A DNA stretch of 64,000 nucleotides from Halovulum marinum. GTDB taxonomy: Bacteria > Pseudomonadota > Alphaproteobacteria > Rhodobacterales > Rhodobacteraceae. Numbering within the stretch: position 1 is the first letter of the stretch; every line of letters starts with the position of its first letter. The DNA lies in the NCBI RefSeq assembly GCF_009697225.1, contig NZ_WIND01000002.1, forward strand, positions 248,001 through 312,000. The letters run 5' to 3'. Below are positions 1 to 8,145 of the stretch, piece after piece. The notes under the pieces are model-generated. The model searched no databases and was not told the DNA's origin. It saw only the letters and a list, made by a program, of their open reading frames with translations. The position numbers and the translations under genes were made by a program.

Positions 1-223
1 GCACGATCTGGATCTGCTCCATCTCGGTGTGCTCGCCCGGGCCGATGTACTCGCAGGTGACGTCGGGCAGTTCTTCCTGCGCCTTGTTGCAGCCGTCGCG
101 CGCCAGGTCGAAGAACGGGTTGTTCATCGCCTTCGGCACCAGCGCGAATGTGTAGTCCTGGGCCAGTGCCGCTCCCGGCATCAGCAACGCGGCCAGCGCC
201 GCAGCAGTCATCAGTCTTCTCAT
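1..223 (-). CDS. Sugar ABC transporter substrate-binding protein (N-terminal part, cut by window edge)
   Basis: Only the first 74 codons lie in the window; the 3' end is beyond base 1. It begins with a clear Sec signal peptide of about 21 residues (MRRLMTAAALAALLMPGAALA), followed by a mature start of the type VPKAMNNPFFD, which is typical of ribose/LacI-like periplasmic binding proteins (Peripla_BP_4). The ATG at 223 is preceded by a GGGAGG-type ribosome binding site. It is the third gene of a minus-strand ATPase-permease-binding protein operon, 41 bp after the permease stop. The protein should bind a monosaccharide or similar ligand in the periplasm. The ligand cannot be told from this fragment. 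Confidence 0.85.
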   Translation of the reverse strand, partial: MRRLMTAAALAALLMPGAALAQDYTFALVPKAMNNPFFDLARDGCNKAQEELPDVTCEYIGPGEHTEMEQIQIV

Positions 224-264
224 GGTTCCCTCCCTTGGGGTCAGTGGCACGGGCGGCTTGGTTT

Positions 265-1292
265 TTATTGCCGCCCGCGGTTGCGGATCTGTTCCAGAAG
301 CACCGCGAGGATCAGGAACAGTCCGACGAAGAACTGCTGCCAGAGCGCGTCGATGCCCGCCAGCAGCAGAGAGTTCCGGATCAGCTCCATCAGCGCGGCG
401 CCGATCGGCGCGCCGACGGCGTAGACCACGCCGCCCATCAGGTTGGCGCCGCCGATCACCGATGCGGCGATCACGTTCAGCTCGTACGTCAGCCCCAGCG
501 CGTTGGTGACCGAGCCGAACCAGCCCACCATCAGGAACGCGGCCAGCCCGGCGCAGAGCGAGCTGAGCATGTAGACCGAGACCACGACCCGCTCGACCGG
601 GATGCCGGCCAGCTTCGCCGCGTGGGCGTTGCCGCCGATGGCGATCACCCAGCGGCCCCAGATCGAGTAGCGCCACACCCACCAGAACACCGCCGTCAGG
701 ATGATCAGCACCCAGACCGGGTTCGGCACGCCGATGACGCTTTCGCCGCCGATCCATTCGAACAGGTCCTGGTCGGGGCCGAACTCGTAGATCATCTTGT
801 TGTTGGACACGACCATGGCGATCGAGCGCGCCATCGCCAGCATCCCCAGCGTCACCACGAATGGCGCCATCCTGAGATAGGCGATCAGCACCCCGTTGAC
901 GAAGCCGACCGTCGCCGCCGTGGCCATGCACGCCAGAAAGCCGAAGACGATGCCGTAGCCGGCCTGCATCACCAGCCCGGCGACGATCCCGGCCAGACCC
1001 ATCAGCGAGCCGACCGACAGGTCGATGCCCGCGGTGCAGATCACCGCCGACATGCCCAGCGCCATGATTCCGAAGAAGGCGAAGTTGCGGGTGATGTTGA
1101 ACAGGTTGCGTTCGCTGAGGAACACGTCCGAGACGAAGTTCATCACGATGCCGATGGCGATGATCGCGACGAACACCCAGAACGGCTGCGTGCGGATCGC
1201 CGCCTGCAGTGCCGTCATCTCGCTGCGCGAGGTGATGCTGTCGTCGATCTCGGCGTGCGAGCGGGCGGCGCCCTGTTTTTCGGTGGTGTCGG

Positions 1293-1296
<4 letters not shown>
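265..1296 (-). CDS. Ribose-type sugar ABC transporter permease
   Basis: This is a 343-residue inner-membrane permease of the RbsC/AraH family (BPD_transp_2). About ten hydrophobic segments follow a roughly 40-residue cytoplasmic N-terminus. The motif GIDLSVGSLMGL, with its DLSVG core, is the family hallmark. Its ATG overlaps the stop codon of the upstream ATPase gene in an ATGA arrangement, so the two are translationally coupled. With the adjacent binding protein and ATPase it forms a complete monosaccharide importer. The substrate is unknown, since no catabolic enzyme lies next to it inside the window. Confidence 0.93.
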
Positions 1297-2033
<737 letters not shown>

Positions 2034-2119
2034 CACATCCCTCCCGGTATCGGCCGCGGCACTGCTGGCCAGTTCTTTTTGTCGTGCCGTCAGACGAGGA
2101 TCGTCACAGAGGGCGGCAG

Positions 2120-2138
2120 TTGTCAATAATTTGTTCAA
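2120..2138 (-). promoter_or_regulatory. AT-rich promoter/operator of the ribose-type ABC operon
   Basis: The sequence TTGTCAATAATTTGTTCAA is a sharp AT-rich island in GC-rich DNA, 87 bp upstream of the ATPase start. It contains two related half sites, TTGTCAA and TTGTTCAA, in direct orientation. Read on the minus strand it supplies a TTGACA -35 box at about 2117-2122. It is the best candidate promoter and operator for the operon. The regulator is not identifiable; ROK and LacI proteins are common for this transporter class. Confidence 0.45.
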
Positions 2139-2149
2139 CTATGGATTTA

Positions 2150-2173
2150 ATGCCGAAATGCCGAAATGCCGAA
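2150..2173. repeat. Three tandem copies of an 8-bp unit (ATGCCGAA)
   Basis: Three perfect head-to-tail copies of ATGCCGAA lie in the 160-bp gap between the ABC ATPase start and the stop codon of the DUF454 gene, immediately beyond the AT-rich promoter island. No coding role is visible. The unit length is not a multiple of three, and such arrays can change copy number, but nothing shows that this one does. Confidence 0.8.
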
Positions 2174-2193
2174 ACGCCGGGCCGGCGCGGCCG

Positions 2194-2631
2194 CTACCGG
2201 TTCGGGCGCGACAAGACGAAGGCCGCCGCCGCGGCCAGCACGACGCCCTGGATCGCCAGCATGTAATGCGGCGCGTCCAGAAACAGCACCGAGCCGGCGA
2301 AACTGACCGCCATCGCCGCGCAGGCGACGGCCTTCCAGCGCGGGGCGATGGCGCCGGTTCGCTCCCAGTCGTCGACGATCGGCCCGAAATGCCGGTGCCC
2401 CATGATCCGTTGGCGCAGCGCCGGCGAGCCCTTGCCGAAGGCGAGCGCGGCCAGGATGATGAAGGGCGCGGTCGGGATCACCGGCAGCAGCGCGCCGATC
2501 ACGCCCGCCAGCAGAGCCGCGCAGCCCAGCCCGGTCCACAGCGCCTTCGAGCCTGCCGTGCGCACATTCTCCGCGCCGGCGGCGCGGGTCCTGTCCGCAG
2601 CGGGTGTGTCGTTTTCGGTTGATGTGTCCAC
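2194..2631 (-). CDS. DUF454 (YbaN-like) inner-membrane protein
   Basis: This is a small membrane protein of about 145 residues. The conserved core runs ALWTGLGCAALLAGVIGALL, then PTAPFIILAALAFGKGSPAL and a WER motif, which is the DUF454/YbaN pattern, with four hydrophobic helices. The GTG at 2631 was chosen over the ATG at 2934. The extra 101 residues look like antisense translation of the neighbouring gene, and an AGGAC element lies just upstream of the GTG. It is divergent from the small gene at 2771. The family's function is unknown; E. coli YbaN is an uncharacterised inner-membrane protein. Confidence 0.8.
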   Translation of the reverse strand: MDTSTENDTPAADRTRAAGAENVRTAGSKALWTGLGCAALLAGVIGALLPVIPTAPFIILAALAFGKGSPALRQRIMGHRHFGPIVDDWERTGAIAPRWKAVACAAMAVSFAGSVLFLDAPHYMLAIQGVVLAAAAAFVLSRPNR

Positions 2632-2770
2632 GCGTCCTGAACAAAGCGTCCGCGCCCCTCGCGTCAAGGGGCAGGTCTTGAATGTTCGGGAATAGTTCGC
2701 TGTAGTCCGCGTGCGGGTTCCCCGGAAATTCCGGCGTTGCGCGCCGGTGTCGGGATGCACGGAGGTCCGG

Positions 2771-3037
2771 ATGAAGATCGAGATCGACGAAGGCGGCGTC
2801 ACCGTCGCGGCCGACGAGATTGCACCGCTGCTGGGGCTGGCCCCGGCCGAGGTGCGGGCGAAGATGCGCTCGGGCGAGATCACCACCATGCATGAACAGG
2901 GCACCGGAGACGACGCCGGCCGGTTCCGCGTCACTTTCTTTTACGCCGGGCAGCGCCTGCGGCTGACCTGCGCGGCGGACGGCACCGTGCTGAGCCGGGT
3001 GCAGAACCCGGTCAAGCCGCCGCCGGTCAGGAAATAG
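2771..3037 (+). CDS. Small conserved protein, DUF6522-like
   Basis: This is an 88-residue soluble protein starting MKIEIDEGGVTVAADEIAPL. GGAGG at 2761-2765 fixes the ATG at 2771 rather than the upstream ATG at 2711. The layout is an acidic strand-rich start, an AEVRAKMRSGEI helix, an EQGTGDDAGRFRVTF segment and an RLRLT strand. It matches what I recall of DUF6522, a short family common in Rhodobacter relatives. No catalytic motif is visible and the function is unknown. It stands alone, divergent from the DUF454 gene and convergent with the lipoprotein gene 13 bp downstream. Confidence 0.7.
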   Translation: MKIEIDEGGVTVAADEIAPLLGLAPAEVRAKMRSGEITTMHEQGTGDDAGRFRVTFFYAGQRLRLTCAADGTVLSRVQNPVKPPPVRK

Positions 3038-3050
3038 GCCGGTCCCGGGG

Positions 3051-3950
3051 TCAGTCCTTCGCCCGGTCGCCGGCGGGGGCGCGCAGCCTGATGTCCACCT
3101 GCGGCCGGCTGTCGCCCGACAGGAATTCGTCGTAAAAGGCCACCAGGGTCGGCTTCGGCCGGCCGGGAAAGGCCCGGTCCCAGCGCCCGGTGTAGCTGAC
3201 GAAGATGCCGCGCCGGTGTTCGGGCCGGGGGGCCGCGCCCGCCGGGCGGCTGGCGACCAGCTGGCCGCGGTAGTCGCATTTCAGCTGCCCGTCGACCCAG
3301 ATCCGGAGGTAGCCGTCCGGCGTGGTCGCGAAATTGGTGTTGACCACGATGTCCACCCAGCGGCCGCGCGCGGCCGCCATGTCGAACAGCCGGCACACAT
3401 GGCCCCCGTTCTGCGCCGGACCCCAGCCGCGGCTTTCGGCCATGTCGGCAAGCTGCACGGCCACGTCGCCGGTCTGGTCCGGCAGCGGCGTGCAGATTTC
3501 CGGGCGACAGGTTTCGCCGCCGGCTTCGCCCGTGCCGGTCTGCACCAGGCGGAAGATCGCGGGCGATGCGCCGGCAAGCTTCCACTGACCGACCACGACG
3601 CGCAGCGCATTGTCGGCGGCGAAGGCCGGGATGGTAGCGTTGTAGAAGCTCCAGCCGTACCAGATGTCGGTGTCGAGCCGCGCGGAAACCGCGCTGTCGT
3701 CCTGCCGGATCTCGGCCCGGTAGCGGGGCGCGCCGCAGTCGCTGCCGCCGCAGTCGCCGTCGCGCAGTTCGAACCGCTCGCTGCGGCGGCCGGCGCGCAC
3801 CGGCTCGTCCGCCTGCGCAAAGCGGAAGGCATGCTCGGCCGGGCTGAACAGCCTCTCGTAGTTCGCGGGGCCGCCGGTGCGCGGGCCGCCGCACGCGGCG
3901 AGAAGCGCAAGGGCCGCTCCGACGGCGATCCAGCGGGTGGTGGTCGGCAT
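3051..3950 (-). CDS. Lipoprotein resembling polysaccharide lyases (PF14099-type jelly roll)
   Basis: This is a 299-residue protein with a lipoprotein signal ending in LAAC (Cys20), so it should be anchored to a membrane and face the periplasm or the outside. The body has the beta-rich features of the Polysacc_lyase family: YRAEIRQDD near the start, the WYGWSFYNATIP segment, GQWKLAG, GYLRIWVDGQLKCDYRG, GIFVSYTGRW and the late FYDEF motif. ATG 3950 has a GAGGA site upstream; the longer frame to 4133 runs through the shared promoter. It is divergent from algD across 276 bp that carry two inverted repeats. That suggests, but does not prove, a role in trimming or degrading the polymer made next door. 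Its substrate is unknown. Confidence 0.7.
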   Translation of the reverse strand: MPTTTRWIAVGAALALLAACGGPRTGGPANYERLFSPAEHAFRFAQADEPVRAGRRSERFELRDGDCGGSDCGAPRYRAEIRQDDSAVSARLDTDIWYGWSFYNATIPAFAADNALRVVVGQWKLAGASPAIFRLVQTGTGEAGGETCRPEICTPLPDQTGDVAVQLADMAESRGWGPAQNGGHVCRLFDMAAARGRWVDIVVNTNFATTPDGYLRIWVDGQLKCDYRGQLVASRPAGAAPRPEHRRGIFVSYTGRWDRAFPGRPKPTLVAFYDEFLSGDSRPQVDIRLRAPAGDRAKD

Positions 3951-4026
3951 TCTCGCATTCCTCGGCGGTACGCAGGCAAGGCTTCCGGCCCCGGATCTGT
4001 GAAGTTGCCGACAGCCCAAGGTCAAG

Positions 4027-4068
4027 CGACGATGTTCCAAATACCCGCATGGATTGTAAACATCGTCG
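4027..4068. promoter_or_regulatory. 10-bp perfect inverted repeat in the lyase-algD intergenic region
   Basis: The arms CGACGATGTT (4027-4036) and AACATCGTCG (4059-4068) are perfect complements around a 22-bp spacer. They lie between the divergent lipoprotein gene and algD, in unusually AT-rich DNA. No T-tract follows, which argues against a terminator. A dimeric or looping regulator site, or an RNA hairpin in the algD leader, would both fit. Confidence 0.55.
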
Positions 4069-4097
4069 TCTTTCGCTTCACGAATGTAAATTGACGC

Positions 4098-4126
4098 CCG
4101 GAAACAACAAATCTGTTGCATTCCGG
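4098..4126. promoter_or_regulatory. Second inverted repeat upstream of algD
   Basis: CCGGAA (4098-4103) pairs with TTCCGG (4121-4126), and CAAC (4105-4108) pairs with GTTG (4115-4118), giving an interrupted 10-bp stem around AAATCT. It is 100 bp upstream of the algD start and just downstream of a TTGACG hexamer (4091-4096) that could serve as a -35 box. An operator or a leader hairpin is possible. Confidence 0.45.
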
Positions 4127-4226
4127 CAACCAATCCGGATCAGACATGATTCTGCCAAGAATGCCATCTATCGGCTTGCTCGCGTTGGAATACGGTGACG
4201 CAAAAAAAACAGGGGCCGAGGCAGGA

Positions 4227-5546
4227 ATGGCTAGGATCAGCATCTTTGGAATAGGCTATGTCGGCGTCGTTTCGGCGGCATGTCTGGCGCGGGATGGCCA
4301 CGACGTCATCGCGGTCGATGTCGATGCCGGCAAGATCGCGGCGATCAACGCGGGACTGGCGCCGATCGTCGAGACCGGCCTCGACGAGCTGGTCGAGGAG
4401 GTCGTCGCCGCCGGCAGGCTTCGGGCCACCGACGACGTCCAGCACGCGATCGACGCGACCGAGCTGTCCTTCATCTGCGTCGGCACGCCCAGCGCCGAGG
4501 ACGGCAGCGTCGGCCTGGGCTACGTCGAGACGGTGTGCCGCGACATCGGCCGGGCGCTGGCCCGCAAGGACGGGCGCCATGCGGTGGTGATCCGCTCGAC
4601 GACCGTGCCGGGCAGCACCGAAGGCACCTGCATTCCCGCGCTCGAAGCCGCCTCCGGCAAGCGCGCGGGCGCGGATTTCGGCGTCGGCTACTACCCCGAG
4701 TTCCTGCGCGAAAGCACCGCCATCAAGGACTACTACGATCCGGGCCTGATCGTGTTCGGCGCGCTGGACCCGGCGACCGCCGAGACGCTGACGGCGCTGA
4801 ACGCGCCGCTGGGCTGCAAGATCCACGCGGTCGACCTGCGCACCGCGGAAATGGTCAAGTACACCTCGAACACCTGGCGCGCGGTCAAGGTCACCTTCGC
4901 CAACGAGATCGGCAACATCGCCAAGTCGGCCGGCCTGGACGGGCAGACGGTGATGGAGATCCTGTGCTCGGACAGCAAGATCGCGCTGTCGCCCTATTTC
5001 ATGCGGCCCGGCTTCGCCTTCGGCGGCTCGTGCCTGCCCAAGGACGTGCGCGCCCTGCGCCACATGGCGGCCGCGAACGGCACCGCCACGCACCTGCTCG
5101 ACGCGGTGCTGGAGGCGAACGCGGCGCAGATCGCCCGGGCCGAGAAGATGGTGCGCGACGCCGGGCACAGCCGCGTCGGCTTCGTCGGGATCAGCTTCAA
5201 GCCCGGCACCGACGATCTGCGCGAAAGCCCGCTGGCCGAACTGGCCTCGCGGCTGATCCGCGCCGGGGTGCAGGTGGACATCTACGATCCCTACGTGTCC
5301 GAGGCCTACAGCAGCGGGCACAGCGCCGCCGGCCGCGGCAACGACGTGATCCCGGACCTGAAGGACCGGCTGATCGACGATCTCGACCGGCTGATCGAGG
5401 GCGCCGGCGCGGTCGTCATCGGCAACCTCTACAACGAGACCGTGAGCCGGCTGGAAGAGGCCGCGGCCAACGTGCCGATGCTGGATCTGACGCGGCTGAA
5501 CCGGCGCCTGGTCTCGGGCGGCCGGTACCAGGGCATCTGCTGGTAG
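4227..5546 (+). CDS. algD: GDP-mannose 6-dehydrogenase
   Basis: AlgD oxidises GDP-mannose with two NAD+ to GDP-mannuronate, the committed precursor step of alginate-type polymers, in the cytoplasm. The protein has 439 residues, like Pseudomonas AlgD. It shows the Rossmann motif GIGYVG (8-13), the VGTPS segment, PEFLRESTAIKDY, the NEIGNIAK helix, catalytic Cys269 in FGGSCLPKD, the FKPGTDDLRESPL hinge and the characteristic C-terminal GICW. GAGGCAGGA precedes the ATG at 4227; an upstream in-frame ATG at 4116 lies inside the promoter region. It is the first gene of the alg operon, with alg8 starting 7 bp after its stop. All catalytic features look intact. Confidence 0.95.
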   Translation: MARISIFGIGYVGVVSAACLARDGHDVIAVDVDAGKIAAINAGLAPIVETGLDELVEEVVAAGRLRATDDVQHAIDATELSFICVGTPSAEDGSVGLGYVETVCRDIGRALARKDGRHAVVIRSTTVPGSTEGTCIPALEAASGKRAGADFGVGYYPEFLRESTAIKDYYDPGLIVFGALDPATAETLTALNAPLGCKIHAVDLRTAEMVKYTSNTWRAVKVTFANEIGNIAKSAGLDGQTVMEILCSDSKIALSPYFMRPGFAFGGSCLPKDVRALRHMAAANGTATHLLDAVLEANAAQIARAEKMVRDAGHSRVGFVGISFKPGTDDLRESPLAELASRLIRAGVQVDIYDPYVSEAYSSGHSAAGRGNDVIPDLKDRLIDDLDRLIEGAGAVVIGNLYNETVSRLEEAAANVPMLDLTRLNRRLVSGGRYQGICW

Positions 5547-5553
5547 GCCGCCG

Positions 5554-7038
5554 ATGATGATGGCGCTTTCGCATGCCGCGTACCTCGCGGTCGTGGTGCT
5601 GCTTGCGGCGACGGTTCAGCCGTCGCACCTGGGCACGCTCGACGGGGCGCGGCAGACGATCGTCATCATCGGCTTTCTCGGCGCCTGGCGCTATTCCTGG
5701 GCCGCGCTGAACTTCACCCGCGCGGTGATCTTCCGCAGCTTCGTCTATCCGCGGCGCAAGGCGCGCCGGCACCGGCAGTTCCGGCAGCGCAACGCGCCGT
5801 CGCACGCCTACTTCCTGGTCACCTCGTACATGGTCGAGCCGGAGGTCACGGTGCCGGTCTACCGCGCGCTGTTCGCCGCCGCGGCCCGCGCCCGCGACGG
5901 CGCGACGATCGTCACCTCGGTGGTCGACGGCGCCGACGAGCGGCTGATCCGCGGCCTCTACAACAGCATGCTCGCCGACATGACCGGGGTGGAGCTGGTG
6001 ATCGACCGGATCGCGGCCAACGGCAAGCGCGACGCGATGGCGCGGACCTTGCGGATCATCGGCCGCAAGTGCCCCTCGCACCGCGACATCGTGGTGTTCG
6101 TCGACGGCGACACCATCGTGCCGCAGGATATCGTCGCCGCCTCCGCGCCGGTGTTCACCGACCCCAAGGTCGGCGCGCTGACCACCGACGAGGGCGTGCT
6201 GATCGAGCGGCGGAACCTGTTCCGCGACTGGTTCGTGCTGCGCTTCAACCAGCGCCAGATGATGATGTGCTCGATGGGGCTCGGCAACCGGGTGCTGACG
6301 CTGACCGGCCGGATGTCGGTGTTCCGCGGCGATCTTGCGACCGATCCCGAGTTCATCGCGGCGATCAACGGCGACTACCTGGACCACTGGCGGCTGGGGC
6401 GGGTCAGGTTCCTGACCGGCGACGACAAGTCGACCTGGTTCTGGCTGCTGAAGAACGGGTACGAGACCGCCTACCTGCCCGACGTGCGGTCCTGGTCGAT
6501 GGAGACGCAGCCCAGGCCGACGTTCCTGGACAGCTCGCGCACCCTGATGGTGCGCTGGTTCGGCAACATGATGCGCACCAACGGCCGGGCACTGCGGCAG
6601 AGCCCGCGCAAGATCGGCTTCTTCACCTGGTGGTCGGTCCTGGATCAGCGGCTGTCGATGTGGACGACGCTGGTCGGGCCGATCACGGTGATGCTGACCG
6701 CGATCTTCGAGACGCCGGCGATCATCCCGCTGTACATCGCCTGGGTGATGGCGACGCGCTATCTGTTCTGCGCCATCATCTCGGCGTTCTGCGGCACCTG
6801 GTTCCCGATCACCCATCCGCCGCTGCTGTACTTCGGCCAGGTCGCCGGGGCGCTGGTGAAGACCTTCGTCTTCTTCCGGCTCGACCGGCAGAAGTGGACG
6901 CGCCAGTCCGGCGGCGGCGGGGCGGTGGGGGCCGTTTCCGCGCTGGCGGACCGGCTCCGCTCGGCGGATTCGGCAGTGCACCACGCCCTGGCGCTGGTGT
7001 GGCTGACGATCGGCATCATGTTTCTGATCAAGGTCTGA
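5554..7038 (+). CDS. alg8: Alginate synthase glycosyltransferase Alg8-like (GT2)
   Basis: This is a 494-residue processive family-2 glycosyltransferase in the inner membrane. Hydrophobic segments occur at both ends (near residues 5-50 and from about 365 on), with a cytoplasmic catalytic domain between. The metal and sugar-nucleotide motif DGD is at 184-186, the TGDDKSTWFW motif lies around 288-297, and an RW pair (334-335) fits the acceptor-binding motif. In Pseudomonas, Alg8 polymerises GDP-mannuronate into polymannuronate together with Alg44. It lies between algD and alg44, as in the Pseudomonas operon. The catalytic set appears complete, so the polymerase is predicted to work. Confidence 0.93.
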   Translation: MMMALSHAAYLAVVVLLAATVQPSHLGTLDGARQTIVIIGFLGAWRYSWAALNFTRAVIFRSFVYPRRKARRHRQFRQRNAPSHAYFLVTSYMVEPEVTVPVYRALFAAAARARDGATIVTSVVDGADERLIRGLYNSMLADMTGVELVIDRIAANGKRDAMARTLRIIGRKCPSHRDIVVFVDGDTIVPQDIVAASAPVFTDPKVGALTTDEGVLIERRNLFRDWFVLRFNQRQMMMCSMGLGNRVLTLTGRMSVFRGDLATDPEFIAAINGDYLDHWRLGRVRFLTGDDKSTWFWLLKNGYETAYLPDVRSWSMETQPRPTFLDSSRTLMVRWFGNMMRTNGRALRQSPRKIGFFTWWSVLDQRLSMWTTLVGPITVMLTAIFETPAIIPLYIAWVMATRYLFCAIISAFCGTWFPITHPPLLYFGQVAGALVKTFVFFRLDRQKWTRQSGGGGAVGAVSALADRLRSADSAVHHALALVWLTIGIMFLIKV

Positions 7039-7047
7039 GGTATCCCC

Positions 7048-8145
7048 GTGCGCGCCGTGCGAACCGACACCGTAGAAGAGCCTCCCCTCATGGCCTCCCG
7101 GATGCGCGAGGTGCCGCCCGGCTTCGCGTTCGACAAGGAACATCCCGTGGTTCCGATCCCGTTCCGCGCCTGGATCGGCGACCGCCGGTTCGAGGGCCGC
7201 GGCCTGTCGGTGGCGGCGGCGCAGGTGACGCTCGACGCGCCGCCGGACCCGGCGCTGCTGAACAGCCGCCATGTCGCCCGGCTGGCGTTCGACTTCGAGG
7301 ACTTCTCGATCAGCCTGTACCCGGAGATCGCGGTCGGCGAGGGCGCGGGGCCGGGCGAGCTGACGCTGCGGTTTCTCGAGCCCACCGGGCCGCACCTGCC
7401 GCAGCTGCGCTACATCCTGAACAGCTTCATCGCCGGCGACTTCGTCTCGCTGGGCGCGATGATGGCCTATTCGGGACCGACCAGGCCGAAGGATCCGAAG
7501 GCGAAGGACGGCGGCAAGTCGCGCCGCTACCTGCGCAGCATCGCCGCGATCGGGCTGTCGCTGGCGCTGATCGCCGCCGCCGGGCAGACGCTGCTCCAGC
7601 GCTATACCCAGAGCTACGAGGCGCGGCCGGCGTTCATCAACCGCGCGGGCAACGACATGCGCGCCACCAGCGCCGGCCAGATCACCTATCTGAACACCGC
7701 CGCCGGCGCCGGCGAGGTCGTTTACTCGATCAGCGCGAATAGTGGCGATGTTTTGAACTTCCAGTTGCCGTGCGACTGCGAAGTGTCTGTTGTGGATGGA
7801 ATTTTCGAGGGCGCGACAGTTCTTCCCGGCGACCCAATTCTGTCGATTTTCGACTCTAGCGTTAACGTCAGAGTGGAGTCGCTGATGAGCGTCGAAGGGG
7901 TGTCGAAAGCCATGGGTGGGGAACAGGTCTTGCTGGATCTGAGCGACGGGCGCTCCGTGCCGGTCCGGGTCCTGCTGTCCGCGGCGACCGATGCGGCCGC
8001 GGCGCGCGGCGATCTGTATCTGCCGGTCACGATGGTCGCCGAAAGCGGCGACTTCGATGTCGACGACATCGGCAAGACCGCGCGGATCAGGTTGGTCAGG
8101 CCGGTGTTCGGCGGCTCGCTTGCTTGGCCCGGAGGACAGCAATGA
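7048..8145 (+). CDS. alg44: Alg44-like co-polymerase with a degenerate PilZ domain
   Basis: This is a 365-residue protein with a GTG start at 7048 and GAGG 7 bases upstream. The layout is that of Alg44: an N-terminal PilZ-like beta domain (about 25-130), one membrane helix (about 165-185) and a periplasmic HlyD-like part that includes LPCDCEVSVVDGIFEG, close to the SPCDC segment of Pseudomonas Alg44. In Pseudomonas the PilZ domain binds c-di-GMP through an RxxxR motif and a D/NxSxxG motif and switches on Alg8. By eye the RxxxR positions are Lys30 and Val34 here, and no DxSxxG is visible. The protein probably still supports Alg8 but without c-di-GMP control. Bases 7735-7880 have codon use unlike the rest. 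Confidence 0.88.
   Translation: MRAVRTDTVEEPPLMASRMREVPPGFAFDKEHPVVPIPFRAWIGDRRFEGRGLSVAAAQVTLDAPPDPALLNSRHVARLAFDFEDFSISLYPEIAVGEGAGPGELTLRFLEPTGPHLPQLRYILNSFIAGDFVSLGAMMAYSGPTRPKDPKAKDGGKSRRYLRSIAAIGLSLALIAAAGQTLLQRYTQSYEARPAFINRAGNDMRATSAGQITYLNTAAGAGEVVYSISANSGDVLNFQLPCDCEVSVVDGIFEGATVLPGDPILSIFDSSVNVRVESLMSVEGVSKAMGGEQVLLDLSDGRSVPVRVLLSAATDAAAARGDLYLPVTMVAESGDFDVDDIGKTARIRLVRPVFGGSLAWPGGQQ

Noticed and set aside
4116-4227. An upstream start for algD at 4116
   Set aside because: The extra 37 residues cover the AT-rich promoter region with its inverted repeat, and a good ribosome site lies before 4227, where homology to AlgD begins.
5416-8142. A 908-codon open frame on the minus strand opposite alg8 and alg44
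   Set aside because: It is low-complexity (His, Arg, Gln, Asp-rich), lacks any domain, and mirrors the third-codon GC bias of the plus-strand genes. The plus-strand proteins have clear family motifs.
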